A stretch of DNA of 64,000 bases from Timema cristinae (GCA_039000515.1 JBCFYV010002255.1:46968812-47032811), one strand, 5' to 3'; positions 28,500 to 41,345 are shown, counted from the first letter of the stretch. Translations and numbers: made by a program. Notes: a model not told the origin generated them from the sequence alone.

Positions 28500-28606
28500 A
28501 GACTAAACCTCCTAGGGCAGATACCCCTGACTATTAGTACTATAGGCTACATCTCCTAGTGAAGATACCCCTGACTATTAGTAATATAGGCTACAGCTCA
28601 TAGTTC
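28500..28606 (+). repeat. ~50-bp duplication
   Basis: Two copies of ATACCCCTGACTATTAGTA followed by ATAGGCTACA. The flanking 28,607-29,219 is AT-rich with nothing recognised. Confidence 0.85.
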
Positions 28607-29219
28607 TCAGTGACATAATATAGTCAAAGGCAAAATGTACCTTCAACACGTAATCCATAAATATTATTACTTCAATTAACTTAGATTAGATTGTTTATTT
28701 AGTATTTCATTAACTATTTGTTAATAATAGTTCAAGAAATATTAATTTAGATGTTAGTAGCCTAGTCTTTAAAATGGAAACAATATTTATCTTCTTGATA
28801 TTATAATTATTTGTACCCAGATATTCTTAGATAATTTATAAGTTTCCAACTGTTGAATAGTTTTTTCAAAATGTAGGCCTATTTTAACATATAAACATGT
28901 GAAACTTTCAGAAAAACGGAGTGTAATGCATTACACGAACTACAGGCCTATTTCCAAACAAATGAGCTTATTTAGACCTATTCTATTCTCATGTATTAAT
29001 AATATGTAGATGTCATTTTCGATAGATATTATCAATTTTTATAAAATAACATCAATAATAAGATAAAGTGTTAATAATATTGACCGCAAACAAATATGTT
29101 AATATTTTATAAAATAAATTGAGAGCCTGCTATAAGTTCACGGTTTGTGGTATCTGACAGCTAGCAGAATTATTTTATTACAAAAATTGGTTGAGCACTA
29201 GCCTATGTAGAAATAAAAT

Positions 29220-29405
29220 ATATGGTGGCCGCATGGTCTGAGCCGCTATCCTCGCAGTAGTCTGGAAGATCGAGATACGAATCTCGGCCGGATGAAATGA
29301 TATTCCACTCGGCCTCCATGCAAATGGAAGTACACTTCTTATAAATATAACGACTCTCATCCTTAAAACCATTATCGTAATTAGTATAATTTATAAACAT
29401 CCAAC
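29220..29405 (+). repeat. tRNA-derived SINE, family 2
   Basis: TGGTGGCCGCATGGTCTGAG (A-box region), GATCGAGATACGAATCTCGG (B box), then a body with CCATGCAAATGGAAGTACAC. The tail ends in a diverged ATTATCGTAATTAGTATAAT. Confidence 0.8.
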
Positions 29406-31518
29406 CCAACTCAGGCCTTTGCAAATGTTATCCTCACCCCTGTAACCTTGGGGATGAGTATCGGAGGAGGTCAGGTATAGGTTTATGTAATGATAACGTT
29501 CCCAATGTCTCTCTTCATGAGGAAAAACACAATTAAAAAAATAATTGATTCAAGATTTGCTGAGAGTATAAAATTGTAATAGCATAGAAATGCACGTTTG
29601 GGTCATTGGCGGAAGTTGCTATTTGATTACAAGGTAGAGCTACTTAATACTAGAATAGTGAGGGTAACTACCATGAGAATTCAACAAAGAATGCTTGAAA
29701 GTTTCGGTATTAGTTTACTAGGTGATAAAAACCTTAGAAATTTATTGAGAGTAATTTTGTAATCTGTATATAATATTTGTATAATCATAACTTGAAAATC
29801 GATTTATCAGATGGTGATACATTAATTTTTTTGATGTAGTTTTAGTTAGGTTAGCCATAGTAGTTACGAGTTTAACGTATAAGGGGGGTATTTTCTCTTT
29901 ATTTTATGTTTTCTGGGTACTGGGTTTGTGTTTATTTTCTCAGTGGACTCCTCTTTCTTTTATTTCGTCGTGCGGAGAAGACGGCCCTGGAGCGTCTTGT
30001 GAGGTAGCTGCCCAGCCGCAGGGGTGGTAGGGGACAGTGAAGGACTGGATTCAGTGATAGCCAGCCACTGGTACTGTGACCAAGAAAAACGTCTCTTGGA
30101 CCACCAGTCTGCTGGGGATCTCCGGAGGTTGTCTCTTCTAGGGGCAGAGGATTTGTACCGTGGCTACAAACAACATAGACCATGACCTCCACCACCTTAA
30201 AAGAGCGAACAGCACTTACCCCACTATACTGGTGTTACACCTTCTCATTTCTTTTCCTCGTAGCAATGGGCCACTAACGAAAATACTACAGGGATAAGAG
30301 GGAATAAGCTAACATAATAATAATAAAGAGAAAATATCACCAGCAAGAGTTAAATGTAAAGAGTAATTTAATTCATTCAAAAATAATAGATAGTAATTTA
30401 AGTGGACTTAATTTATCTAGTAGAACGAAGAAAAACATAGTTGATACATTATTGCTAAAAGAGATTAATTCAATTAGACCAGGTTAGATTTATATCAATA
30501 AAGCTATTAAAGCAATTAATAACCAAATCTATTAATTAATATAAAAAGCTAGAAGAACCTTTCTAAACTGTTACAAAAGCGTCTGAACATCTACAGACAT
30601 CACGAAAACATATACTTTTCCAACGTAAAGTTGTATCTTTATATTCAATACTTTTACTTCACGCATCACGAGATTATTCAAATTTTACCCAAAACGAAAG
30701 TACCTTCAAGTACTACAATATACATTTATACTACAACCATTACGTTAACTAACACGAGAGTTTCACACCTCAAACCTTATTTAAACTCACCCGGAACTAC
30801 TTGAATCGGCATCATTCAAATACTGAACAAAGTCTAACAATTGATATTAAGTTAAAGAACATTTAGAAGTTTGCCACATTTCAAATATATGCAAAGAATA
30901 GCCAAATTTACGTTACACAAAATATTGAAATGTATATAAATGATTTTAAATACATACAACAACAAAAGCTAGGATAGTACGGATAGTCTAAATATCCAGA
31001 TTATTAAGATAGATAAATTTAATATATTTCAATTAACATTTCGATAAGTTAGAACCTCAAACATTGAGAATTCACTAACATCTTTAAGAAACAAGCCCTT
31101 AGGTGGTGCCATGAAACTGAAGTTACTTTTAGTTTTAAATAGTATTAAATTATGCCCATACTTAATAAACAAATATCAGCCTATCTCGACTATAACCAAA
31201 TTAAATTAAATAGTTAAAGTTCCATAATTAAAACTTTTAAAAAGAACTATAAATATTTACAGAGTATTATAACTTTCCTTCACAGAGTCCAGATTTTTGG
31301 AAGTCGTCTCCTGACGATATAAAATAATAACCACAGTCCATCCATCATGGCATCGATTTCAAAAGTACATTATAAATAAATATTACAGAGGTCCATCCTC
31401 GATGGTGCCGAATTCAAAAGTCAGCTTATTTCTTCCACACTTTCATAATATACAGTGGTCTTACTGCGTAGTTATGGTAGGGGGGGAATAGTTCAAACTA
31501 AGTCAGTGACGTAACATT
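29406..31518. other. AT-rich spacer with one GC-richer island
   Basis: 29,950-30,240 is GC-rich (GTGAGGTAGCTGCCCAGCCG, GGGGATCTCCGGAGGTTG) and reads open on the minus strand for 87 residues, starting MVEVMVYVVC. I do not recognise a family. The rest is AT-rich with no gene. Confidence 0.4.
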
Positions 31519-31874
31519 TTGGGAGGATCACGCTGTCTTTCTCACGTAGGCCATCGTGCTTGTTGGTCGCTGATAGGCCATCCCGCTCCGTATAGACGAT
31601 ACTCGGGTTTGTTGTCAAAAAACTTTTTAACTGCTTTGCTGCTGACGTCAGAGATCAGGCGATGGTTGCACAAACCATCCGAAAGAGGGCAGCCATGTCC
31701 ACGTGCACTATTTGCCAGGTGTGCAGAAAATCGCCCATCAGATATGTATAAACCGGGCTGGTCGGAACATCAAGTGCTGATACATCAAGGCAAGGTTGCC
31801 CCACTCCTCGATTTAGGACGTTTTGAAGTCAGCCAGGTTACTAAACTGTGCAAGCCAGTTTATCCAGGGGGTAC
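31519..31874 (+). CDS. Possible first exon, unknown protein
   Basis: A plus-strand frame starting MGGSRCLSHV continues open to a donor-like GGGGGTACGTAT at ~31,867-31,878. It is GC-richer than its flanks and has a CRE-like TGACGTAA just upstream (31,506). The peptide (for example TSEIRRWLHKPSERG) is not recognised, and no downstream exon can be identified. It may be a host exon or chance. Confidence 0.2.
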
Positions 31875-31923
31875 GTATATGAACAGTTTACATTGTAGAG
31901 AGTTGATAGCGAATTATATTTAA

Positions 31924-32642
31924 TGATATTGTTTGTATATTGCTTTAATAACATGGAACCACAATAGTTAATAATACTATTGTAGGCGATTTGAATAAAT
32001 GTCGACGTTTCTTGGAGTGGGTAGTATGAATCAGACGATAGTCTATGCAGCATCGGTTTGGTTGGGGCTTCGATTGTAAAATACAATCCTTGTATTGTTA
32101 CACTTGGAAGCTAGCGCCCTAACTACAGACACTCCACGCACGTCTTCACGGAACACTGCTCATCGGCCGAGTTCATCAAGAAAACAAAGCTAAGTCACCG
32201 AGTGGCATGTGACCCCTGTGCGCTAGTACGGTACCCCCCAAGTTCAAGACGTTGCGCAGGCGCCAAGCTTAGGGTAAAGAGCGAAAAGTGCGATCACGTG
32301 TGTTTCCCTACCCCCTCATTGTTAACCTCACGACGCTGTGCACAGGCGTCGGTGTGAGGGCCATTTCGGGTTTGCTGTGAATAACCTCATTGATTATGTG
32401 ATTTCTCCCTACCAATTTGAGATATAAGCTAATACCCATAAAGGATCATCACTCTTTGATGCTGATGGGAATTAAGAACTAGTTACATTATCATGTAAGT
32501 GTACGTTATTTGGATAAGTATTTTATTTTTTATGGGAAACTAGGAAGCTTAAATCCAGTTTATATAATGTATAGCTTAAACTTTGTTATTTTTTTGACGT
32601 TTTTATATTTAATTTAAGTTCTATTAGGTTTGTTTTGGAAAT
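31924..32642. other. CpG-containing spacer with an NRF1-type site
   Basis: TGCGCAGGCGC at 32,253-32,263 matches the NRF1 consensus, with further CpG-rich words (CGATCACGTGTG, CAGGCGTCGGTG) around it. ATACAATCCTTGTATTGT at 32,081-32,098 is a short palindrome. No exon can be defined. Confidence 0.4.
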
Positions 32643-32905
32643 AGTACGTCTGGTACATAGCAAATAAAGCCAATAAGAGCAGCTTTTTGATTGGAATATG
32701 CAGTTTCTGTAGTCATATATGATGTGAAAAGGAACCTTTTCAGATAGGGATGGCCGCCGTTTTAGTGTTCCTGATTCGATTTTATCTCAGCTCCTAGTAC
32801 TCCAATTTAAGTTTTTGTTCTTTTGTTTGAAAGCTCTTGCTAAGAAGAAACTAATTTGTCATCATATATTTATAAACCTTAAGGTTTCTGCACAATTTAA
32901 AAAGT
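32643..32905 (+). repeat. Left inverted arm of 4.4-kb element
   Basis: Inverse of 36,788-37,063, with several substitutions and small indels. It begins AGTACGTCTGGTACATA. Confidence 0.8.
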
Positions 32906-34569
32906 CTATGAAAATTTAACTTTTCTCACAAATTTCATTTTTAAATATATTTGTATTGCCCACAATATCTCCTTTAGAGTTAATATATAAAATAAAAGGA
33001 ATTAGTTTATCTTTCCATTTATATCAAGAAAATCTGTTTCAATCACTTATTGAGAAATTACTGGTCAAATGAATCTAGACTTTAGTTTTTAGTATTTTGT
33101 TTACTTTACTATTACAATAAGATAGTAGCCTGAATGTTTACAAAAATGTTTGAATAATAAGGAATACTCCTGCAAATTAACTTTTTCTTAACAGCTTAAA
33201 GGTCCATAAATCACGTCATTTTCTTCCTCATCTTCCGATTCATACCTGGAACAAAGTAATTACGTGTTCTACCTGATATGTTGAATGGAGACAATGCTGC
33301 CTTAATGTCTCTTTAGTTGGGGGCAAACTTGATACTGAGACAATTTGAAGTAAAGAGAAGCTTTCTAACATGATTGACTGAGAAGTCTTTTCCATCTTTG
33401 TAGTAAAGCAAAACATTGAGCTTCTCTAGAACTTGAAAAGTCTCGTCAGAAATAGACTCTTTTGGTAGTGATATAGCTTGAACGGCTTACGTAACTCCAG
33501 AGAATGATTTCAAGACTTTCCAGGCAGATTGTTTCCCATTCATTGCAAATGATAAGTTTACAACTGATCCTGTAAATGCATGGCATCCTCTCAAGGTAAC
33601 CGCTTTATCTTCTTCCCAGCTCCAAAGTGAATCCATATCTTTTGAAGACCAGCAACTTTGAGAATGTGGAAAAAAGATATATCCAAAACAACTACATCAG
33701 TATCTACTGTGCAAAAAAATTTTGTTCTCCATGTCCAGCACTATCTTTAGCATGTAGAAAAATCCTGCCATCTGTTTCTTCCTGTTGTCTGTAATTGACT
33801 TTATCCATCAAAGTTTTCCCAAATGAGATGAACGAATGATGCCATCAATCTCAGTAATGACGTGAACCCAGTCAAACTTCAAAAGTGCATATTCCCCAAG
33901 TAACTTGAAAAGCTCGGTTTTATTCCTATTGCAACAGAGGAAGTTATTCAAAATTTGTGGTAACACATTTCCTTGTGCTACTTGGCGACGAAGACCAACG
34001 CCTCTCTTTTCTCTCAAAAATTTCTTCAGTCAAGTTTTTGAGTAAGTATCCCAAAAAATATGTATTATTTTTGCATGTAAATTCTCAGATTCATAAAAAA
34101 AAAATCCTGTTTTTTGAACTCCGTACGCAGTATTTTACAAATGTCTGTGATGTTTTGGGTGGAAGAGCATGTACTAGTGCAGCTCCATCGTAAATTATTG
34201 TGTCACAGAATCCTTCAAACTGTACCGGATCGATGGATTCTTCCAGGATTTTAAGTAGCTGAGATTTCTGACATGATCGCAGAACACCATATGAGAAAAG
34301 AGAAGGTGGAGCGCTGGTGTTTTCATGTTCGAAAACTGGTTCAGATCTAAGTCTCTGTTTTGACTTACAATGAAAGCCCTAGAGAAAAGCTCAACATCAT
34401 TTCTAAAGTCAGAAATCGTTGTGAAGGATTTTTTTTTTTGTAAATCCAAAGAACTTGGTCCCATTTTTATGAAATGGAGCTAATACACTAACTTTATCTT
34501 CCTTACTCAAACGTTCTTTCACATAGTTGTTCAATAGTTGTAAGGCTTTTTCTACAGCGCCTAATAGAT

Positions 34570-35550
34570 CTTAATTCACTCTTTATCCATTATAGCCTTC
34601 AACACCTTAATAGAATATCAGAGTATTACACGCATAGTTAAATATAAAGAATATTCATAATGATTTAACTGGACTAATCTATATACACGCCAAAAGTTAA
34701 AATATAGCTAACAATAATGAAAAAGAAATGAAAGTTGGCAAACACGTATATTAGAAAGTCTATTTGTATCACATCTCATATCTTATCCATATCACCTAGC
34801 AGGATTATGCTCCTGTATAAACACCTGGTTATATTAAAAATAAATGAAGATATGATTATTGTCCAACAACCCGTGAGGTAGGGCAACCTACAGAAAGGCT
34901 TAATATATATTTTACAAACATACTGAGTGTTTAATAACGGTTAGCAAACATTAATTGAAATTCTCCTTGGGTAACAATTGAAAGTAAGATAAAAATACAT
35001 ACAAGCTTAATTTAGAACGCCTATCAGAGTAAGACAGGAACCCAACCATAATATTGCGCAATATACCCTACAAAATTTAACAAAAACATTTGACTTGTTT
35101 ATACTATCATAGAATCTATATTTAAGTAGATAAGTCCAAAAAATGCCTCGATTCATAACAAATCTAATTACCCAACAAAACTAAACTAGTAAAATTATTC
35201 CTAAAAAAAATTATGCCGTAGCAAATCCAAATCAGGTCCCTACATAATTAAGTAACAATTTAACAGTTCCCTGGGGTTACAAATTATATAAAGTTTTTCC
35301 AACATAACAGAAAGATCTTACATCCTAAAAGAATCAACGAGTGACTGCTCCTTGCCGGGTACACGCTTATATTCATTTTTGCACAGTGGGGAAAATATGG
35401 GAGGGAGGATACACAAGTTCCATGATGTCACTATCAGCCAGTTAGCACGAGTTCTCCTCATTGACGTTTGAACACAACGCCAAGAGGAAGATAATACGGG
35501 GGTGGGGAACACCAAGTGATCATCACCCAGAGTGCTTATTTCTCCGAGTT
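34570..35550. other. AT-rich insert or intron within the orphan gene
   Basis: Unrelated AT-rich DNA between the two halves of the broken gene. It is GC-richer from 35,310. No coding region is recognised. Confidence 0.45.
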
Positions 35551-35553
35551 TTA

Positions 35554-35706
35554 GCGCCTGCGCAGCGTCCGCTACTCGGGGAAAGTCAGTCGAACTACAT
35601 AACATTCCGAGGAAACAGTCTTGTTTTTCTTGTTAGTGTTAGCGAAGCGATGATGTGCTTGTAGGACCCATGAGCAGCGCTGGTTTCCCGGCTAAACGGG
35701 GTAAGT
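35554..35706 (+). promoter_or_regulatory. NRF1-type site, TCAGT initiator and donor: possible first exon
   Basis: GCGCCTGCGCA (35,554-35,564) is the exact inverse of the NRF1-type site at 32,253-32,263. TCAGT follows at 35,586-35,590, then ~110 bases later GGG/GTAAGTG (donor at 35,700/35,701). An ATG at 35,671 opens MSSAGFPAKR and runs through the donor. The layout resembles a TATA-less host promoter and first exon, though no second exon can be assigned. Confidence 0.35.
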
Positions 35707-36787
35707 GTAACTGCACTTTTATACGTGGCGGAGGTTATGTGGTGAACATGTTTGTAACCACGTTACAGCCTTAGTGTCCTAAAACACAAGATAACAGGAG
35801 TTTTGCTCAAAAGGATTTCCAAATTCAAGAATCCTTCCTTTTAATGCATGTTTTTGGTCTTGAAACTTGTTCTGGTAAGCAGTATACTGTTCATGGTGAA
35901 TAATCCTGTCAGTACTGTTAGTTTTGCTCGTAGAGCTAAAGTTGACCTCTTCTTCATTTACCCCGATTGATGTTCTCAGACAATTGGTCAGGTTTGTGTA
36001 GCACTTCGAGTGGAGTTTGCTTCCTTAGCAACCAAATTGACACCCTCTAGGAATGTCTTAGGGTTTGTATTATTGGAAATATCAGCACATCTCTTAAGTT
36101 TATCGTATTGTATAGAAACAATATTATATAGAGGTCTTCGAGTAGTGCCCTTTTTATTTCATATAAAACATATTTCATCTTTCATTTTAATAAATGATGT
36201 GGAACAAGTCATATTTCTTGGGTTTTTTTCATCTGTCTCTAATAAAGTCTGTGGACTGTTCTCATGTGAATCATTTGACAAAGAAAATGAACGTTTGCGT
36301 TTCTTTGCTCTGGCTAGTTTTGTTCTGTTGAAGTTAAGTGCACACTTTTTATGCCACTTTGCTTTATTGATTTTAATGTTCCTTCTCTATCTTCACCCTC
36401 ATTTAACTTTTCTATATCCAAACCATGTGGCAATGCACCAAGATTCTGAAATTCTGTTAAATTTTCCCAAAGCGTCCTGTAGCCAGCACCAATAAGTGAT
36501 TTTACAGTCTGTAAGGCTGGGAAAATCAAGTCTTCATCACTAGATTTTTGACAAATGCAACATTTGGTCCCATCTATAACACGAAGCTCAAGTGAAGATT
36601 CAAAGTCAACATTTGCCAGCCGCAGGCACCTTGAAGGTATTTTGAAAATGATTCAAATCGGTCTAATCTGCACAAAATAAGGTTAAATAATTTATATGAG
36701 TATAATGTTATATCAGAATGAAACCAAATTTAAAAGGAAATACACACAAAAACAAATAAAATTACAAGACAAATACTAAAATTGAGT

Positions 36788-37063
36788 TTTTTTAATCATG
36801 CGGAAACCTTAAGGTTTATGGAGAAGTAAAGCTGATAATAAAAATTGTTCTTAGTAAGAGCTTTCAAATAAAAAAATAAAAATTAAAATCGAACCATAAG
36901 GAGCTGAGATACAACCAATTCTAGGATACCAGCCGCCATTTTGTCTTGCGCGGATTTTAATGTAGCTCCCTATATGAAAAGGTATCTTTTAACCTCAATT
37001 ATGACCACAGAAAGTGGCATATTCCAATCAAAAAGGGCAGCTTTTTTATGTACCACAAGTACT
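36788..37063 (-). repeat. Right inverted arm of 4.4-kb element
   Basis: Inverse of 32,643-32,905, ending ATGTACCACAAGTACT. Confidence 0.8.
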
Positions 37064-39044
37064 AAAGCCAACGTAATATGGTAGCTAACCGTTTTGGATA
37101 CGAGTTCGGATAACTTATTTTCAATTATATATGATGTAATCTTCTCTTATAATGCTATCTGACTTTGTAAGTTCTTGTCTTTAAATTTATTGTTTTTGTA
37201 AGTCTAAAAGTAAATTGGGATATTTAGTATCGTTGGTTATATTCAGTAGGTATTTTTGAAATGTTAGAAATATACTGTTATTGTAGCCAATATAGTTGAT
37301 AAAGAAAGTAATTGGTTTCTCGTTGTAGTTACCCCCGCTTCTAGGATTGATGATTGGATATACTATTGTTTACGGTCGACTATAGATCAAGGAATATTGC
37401 TGTGAGCAAAACTTTACTAGTTTCATTATTAAATTAAGTTTTATAATAAAGGTTATGTTAGAAGTATACACGTTCAAGATTATTATTATTATGATTCTTG
37501 TAAAGTTATCTTTTGAAAGGTTTAGTTTATATATGTAAGTGATAGGTTGTATTCATTCTAACTTGTACGAGTAATATTGAGTATTGTTCCCTAAAATTTG
37601 CTATGAATACTATGGTATCGATAACGTTATCTAACTATAAATTAAGTCCTATTTAGATAAACGTGATTTGATCGCTTACTATATTGTTTTGAATTGTTAA
37701 GAACTTATATTGCAATTGCTCATCGGACGTAACTTCATCACATTGTATTGTAATTCCTTAAGATACTTTTAATATTGTCTGAAAATAAATAGGCCCTAAG
37801 ACCATTGATATGTTATTCGTAGGCACTCAAGTTTGGCGAACCCCTATCTCCCATGATGTCTATTGCCAAATTATCTGTTTTACTATTTGTCCAGTTATCT
37901 AAGATTCTAGTGAGAGGTTAGCACTTTTAGGATTGGGATCCGCCAACAGACATACGTGCTGCTGGTTCCCTTCAGAGGGAGCTGTGTTGACTAACAATAA
38001 TATTAGGGGAATTTGATGAAAACATTTAATCTTATGAAGAACTAACTCGAGGACAGATCGGGGACTACCGAAGTAATGATGAAGCCTATGTTTCTAAATG
38101 TATTTTTATAAAATCTTAGTTTCTAGGACATTCTTTGAGAAACACAATACAGCCATCCCTGTGCACCTTCATTACTTACATTTAGAGAAGATTTCAGCTG
38201 GGTGGCGCGCCACGTTGACATTTACTGAAAATATATTATTACATACATTACTTTTAAATATTATCGCGTTTGATTAAATATTATTTATTATCTGTGTAAA
38301 TTAATCAAAAAGAATGTGTATAATATAACCACTACACGCAGCTAATAATGGTAAGTTTTCCCTCTCTCTTCACACCTTGAGACCAGGGTGTCGAGGTGTG
38401 GACCCAAACACCCACTCTTGTTATTGTTTGCACTAGTCTTCACAGGAAGACACAGCACCACGCACACAGGGGAAATACACCCATAAACAATGATGAGGCA
38501 CAATAAGAGGTTTACTCACAAACAAACCCGTCCACAAGGTCCTTAGAAGAGCTACTATTCATTACAAAACATGTGCTCTTGCTCAACAGAATCATAACAT
38601 CAAAAATGTGGTGACACATCACCTAAATATATAACCAACACACATGCTCGATTGTAGTGACACATCACCTAGATATATAACCAACGGTTTTCTGGAATTT
38701 TTTAAAGCTAATTTCTCTTCATTTAAAAATATTGTCATCTGATCTGCAGGTCGTGACAGATTATGAACTGTTGATATCACCTTGTTAAGAATTAATTATA
38801 TAATGTACTTATAGCAAATTTTAATTATTTGCAAAAAAATATTTTCTATAAACGCTAATAACACTGCTTTTAATAGCGTTCTTGAAATCCAATAAGTGCA
38901 TTTGCTAGCTTTCTATCACAATTACACTTTAAGGTATTGCGACTCTAGATCCCATTTTTATAGAATATAGCTATGTACATCCCACCCCATATCCTTATCC
39001 TTAGTATTTATACACCATCTTACTACCGTTTGTGTTTTGCACAC
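37064..39044. other. AT-rich spacer
   Basis: No gene seen. 38,614-38,695 has two copies of GTGACACATCACCTA followed by ATATATAACCAAC. 37,925-38,000 is GC-richer unique sequence without a recognised product. Confidence 0.5.
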
Positions 39045-39118
39045 TTACGCATGTGATGTAGTAATGTGAGATAAATGAGGACTACAGTTTAACGGGAATC
39101 CGAACCACGGTGGACGTT
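39045..39118 (-). repeat. SINE family 1 body fragment
   Basis: GGACTACAGTTTAACGGGAA and TCCGAACCACGGTGGA are inverse to the body of the SINE at 55,325-55,646 (CCACCGTGGTTCGGATTCC). Confidence 0.7.
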
Positions 39119-39212
39119 GCACTGACACTATTGCTATTGTAGTAGATCTCCCCATCCTTTTCCTTACGCAGGATTGCACTTATTGTATCTAAGGTCAATG
39201 ACTGCAGCATAA

Positions 39213-40367
39213 ACTGTAGGACCTGTATATTACCTAATACCCCCTATTGCAGGACCTGTATATTATCCTATATACTTCCCCCTCCTGTCAGGACCTGTAT
39301 TGCCCTACAATACTTCCCCTCCTGTCAGGACCTGTATATTGCCCTACAATACTTCCCCTGTCAGGACCTGTATATTGCCCATACAATACTTCCCCTCCTG
39401 TCAGGACCTGTATATTGCCCTACAATACTTCCCCCTCCTGTCAGGACCTGTATATTGCCCTACAATACTTCCCCCTCCTGTCAGGACCTGTATATTGCCC
39501 TACAATACTTCCCCCTCCTGTCAGGACCTGTATATTACCCTAAATACTTCCCCCTCCTGTCAGGACCTGTATATTGCCCTACAATACTTCCCCCTCCTGT
39601 CAGGACCTGTATATTGCCCTACAATACTTCCCCCTCCTGTCAGGACCTGTATATTGCCCTACAATACTTCCCCCTCCTGTCAGGACCTGTATATTGCCCT
39701 ACAATACTCCCCTCCTGTCAGACCTGTATATTGCCTACAATACTTCCCCCTCCTGTCAGGACCTGTATATTGCCCTACAATACTCCCCTCCTGTCAGGAC
39801 CTGTATATTCCTACAATACTTCCCCCTCCTGTCAGGACCTGTATATTCCCTACAATACTTCCCCCTCCTGTCAGGACCTGTATATTGCCCTACAATACTT
39901 CCCCCTCCTGTCAGGACCTGTATATTACCCTACAATACTTCCCCCTCCTGTCAGGACCTGTATATTGCCCTACAATACTTCCCCCTCCTGTCAGGACCTG
40001 TATATTACCCTACAATACTTCCCCTCCTGTCAGGACCTGTATATTGCCCTACAATATTCCCCCTCCGTCAGGACCTGTATTTGCCTACAATATTCCCTCC
40101 TGTCAGGACCTGTATATTACCCTACAATACTTCCCCTCCTGTCAGACCTGTATATTACCCTACAATACTTCCCCCTCCTGTCAGGACCTGTATATTACCC
40201 TACAATACTTCCCCCTCCTGTCAGGACCTGATTACACATACTTCCCTCCGTCACTGTATTTACCTACAATACTTCCCCTCCTGTCAGACCTGTATATTGC
40301 CCTACAATACTTCCCCCTCCTGTCAGGACCTGTATATTACCCTACAATACTTCCCCCTCCTGTCAGT
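39213..40367 (+). repeat. 40-bp minisatellite (~28 units)
   Basis: Unit CCTGTCAGGACCTGTATATT then GCCCTACAATACTTCCCCCT. Because 40 is not a multiple of three and no frame of the unit has a stop, all three plus frames stay open for hundreds of residues, with a 40-residue period. These are not genes. One-base losses are frequent at 39,700-40,260. Confidence 0.97.
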
Positions 40368-41173
40368 CAAGAAAGGACATTGTCCACTCTGATACCGACG
40401 CTATGTATTGCAATAAGCATGACGGTTTCGAAAAGCACTCTTTGAACCTCGGTAAGGTCGTAAACCCCAGAAAGCCATTGTAAATCCTCTTAACCATAAT
40501 TATATCTGCTCAAGTGAACCGCCTTACAGTGTTGAGGAATGGACTAACACCAATTATTATACATTTTGTTTGATGTGGCAACCAGCTTTACTGCGTTCAA
40601 CCCTTAAATGATAAATCCTAAAACTTGTTTAAGAACAACCATATAATAATGATAACCTTATGCATACATTATAGACATTTAGTGGAATAATAGACTAAGT
40701 CTAGTAAAATATTATATATTTAATTAATAATCTCTTAAAACACCCAATACTTATTGTAACGTCACTTCCCCTTCACTCTAATATGCAGAGGAGGTAACGA
40801 TTACTAGTACAAAATAAATGTATAACAAAGTAGAAACTAGGAAATATTTCATAAGAATAAGAGAAATAAATAGGTAACAATAATAGATTTATTAAAAAAA
40901 AATAAACAGATGATATAGGGTTGACACGCGCAATCAACAGGGAATTAAAATTGGCTGCCGCGGCATAATTTATTCACCCCTTGCAACAAGGAAAAAAAAG
41001 ACAGGATAGACGATGTTGGCAAATTCCAATTTACTTGAGGCCAGCGAAATATAGTGGAAATAGTTTGCTTCACAAACTTAAATTTCAAAAAAATAGTGGT
41101 CAATACAAAAACTTAACACACACACACACATATATACATACATACATACATATAATAATATATATATATATAC

Positions 41174-41205
<32 letters not shown>

Positions 41206-41257
41206 GAGAGAGAAGAGAGAGAGAGAGAGAGAGAAGAATATTCAGGAAAATCGCTCT
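40368..41257. repeat. AT-rich spacer with (CA)n, (TA)n and (GA)n tracts
   Basis: No gene. 41,117-41,237 is a compound CA/TA/GA microsatellite. Confidence 0.8.
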
Positions 41258-41345
41258 CAATAAACCCTACCGGGATTCCAACCTTGTTCTCCCCGTCATG
41301 GACACTCCAGTTTAGTGCGAAAGTGACTCCCTAGACTAATCAAAC
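41258..41345 (-). repeat. SINE family 2 fragment
   Basis: The minus strand shows an A-box region (TAGTCTAGGGAGTCACTTTC), CATGACGGGGAG, and a B box GGTTGGAATCCCGG. Confidence 0.6.

Larger units (their letters stand above)
33190..36640 (-). pseudogene. Broken copy of an orphan metazoan family (Cys-module + EETD/TDVVVL core)
   Basis: Read on the minus strand. N-terminal part (36,640-35,990): a first Cys module (CCICQKSSDEDLIFPALQ) and a second (DEICFI, then NKKG, ending GVNLVAKEAN). A TGA at 36,161-36,159 replaces the second Cys of its CxxC. C-terminal part (34,560-33,190): DLNQFSNMKTPALHLLFSH near 34,340; LNNFLCCNRNKTELFKLL near 33,920; EETDGRIFLHAKDSAGHGE and VDTDVVVLDISFFHILK near 33,740-33,690; then GCHAFTG near 33,570; ending YESEDEEENDVIYGPL and a stop near 33,196. 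This order matches a large uncharacterised family repeated in many invertebrate genomes. The TD-VVVL core suggests a nuclease-like fold, but no function is established to my knowledge. Several frameshifts and stops are present, and about 1.4 kb (34,570-35,990) of unrelated sequence splits the two halves. Confidence 0.75.
32643..37063. mobile_element. 4.4-kb inverted-repeat-bounded element
   Basis: 32,643-32,905 is inverse to 36,788-37,063 over ~265 bp with moderate divergence (shared AGTAC, TGGTACATA, TTTTTGATTGGAATATGC, TATCTCAGCTCCT, GAAAGCTCTT and AAACCTTAAGGTTT). The interior carries a broken minus-strand gene of a widespread metazoan family. No clear target duplication is visible. The arms contain a GATGGCCGCC/AGCCGCCATTTT motif (YY1-like). 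Confidence 0.7.

Noticed and set aside
36010..36495. 161-residue plus-strand frame
   Set aside because: The minus strand of the same DNA shows recognisable family motifs (CCICQ, GVNLVAKEAN), so the plus frame is a shadow.
32666..37071. TAAAGCCAA at 32,666 and 37,063 as a 9-bp target duplication of the 4.4-kb element
   Set aside because: The left copy lies inside the inverted similarity, not outside it, so it is probably coincidental.
39247..40445. Plus-strand frames of 98-381 residues with CQDLYI/LLSGPVY repeats
   Set aside because: All three plus frames of a 40-bp minisatellite are open at once. Proline-rich repeats of this kind without unique flanks are not evidence for a gene.
40981..41334. 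117-residue plus-strand frame
   Set aside because: Its middle is a CA/TA/GA microsatellite and the end is a SINE.
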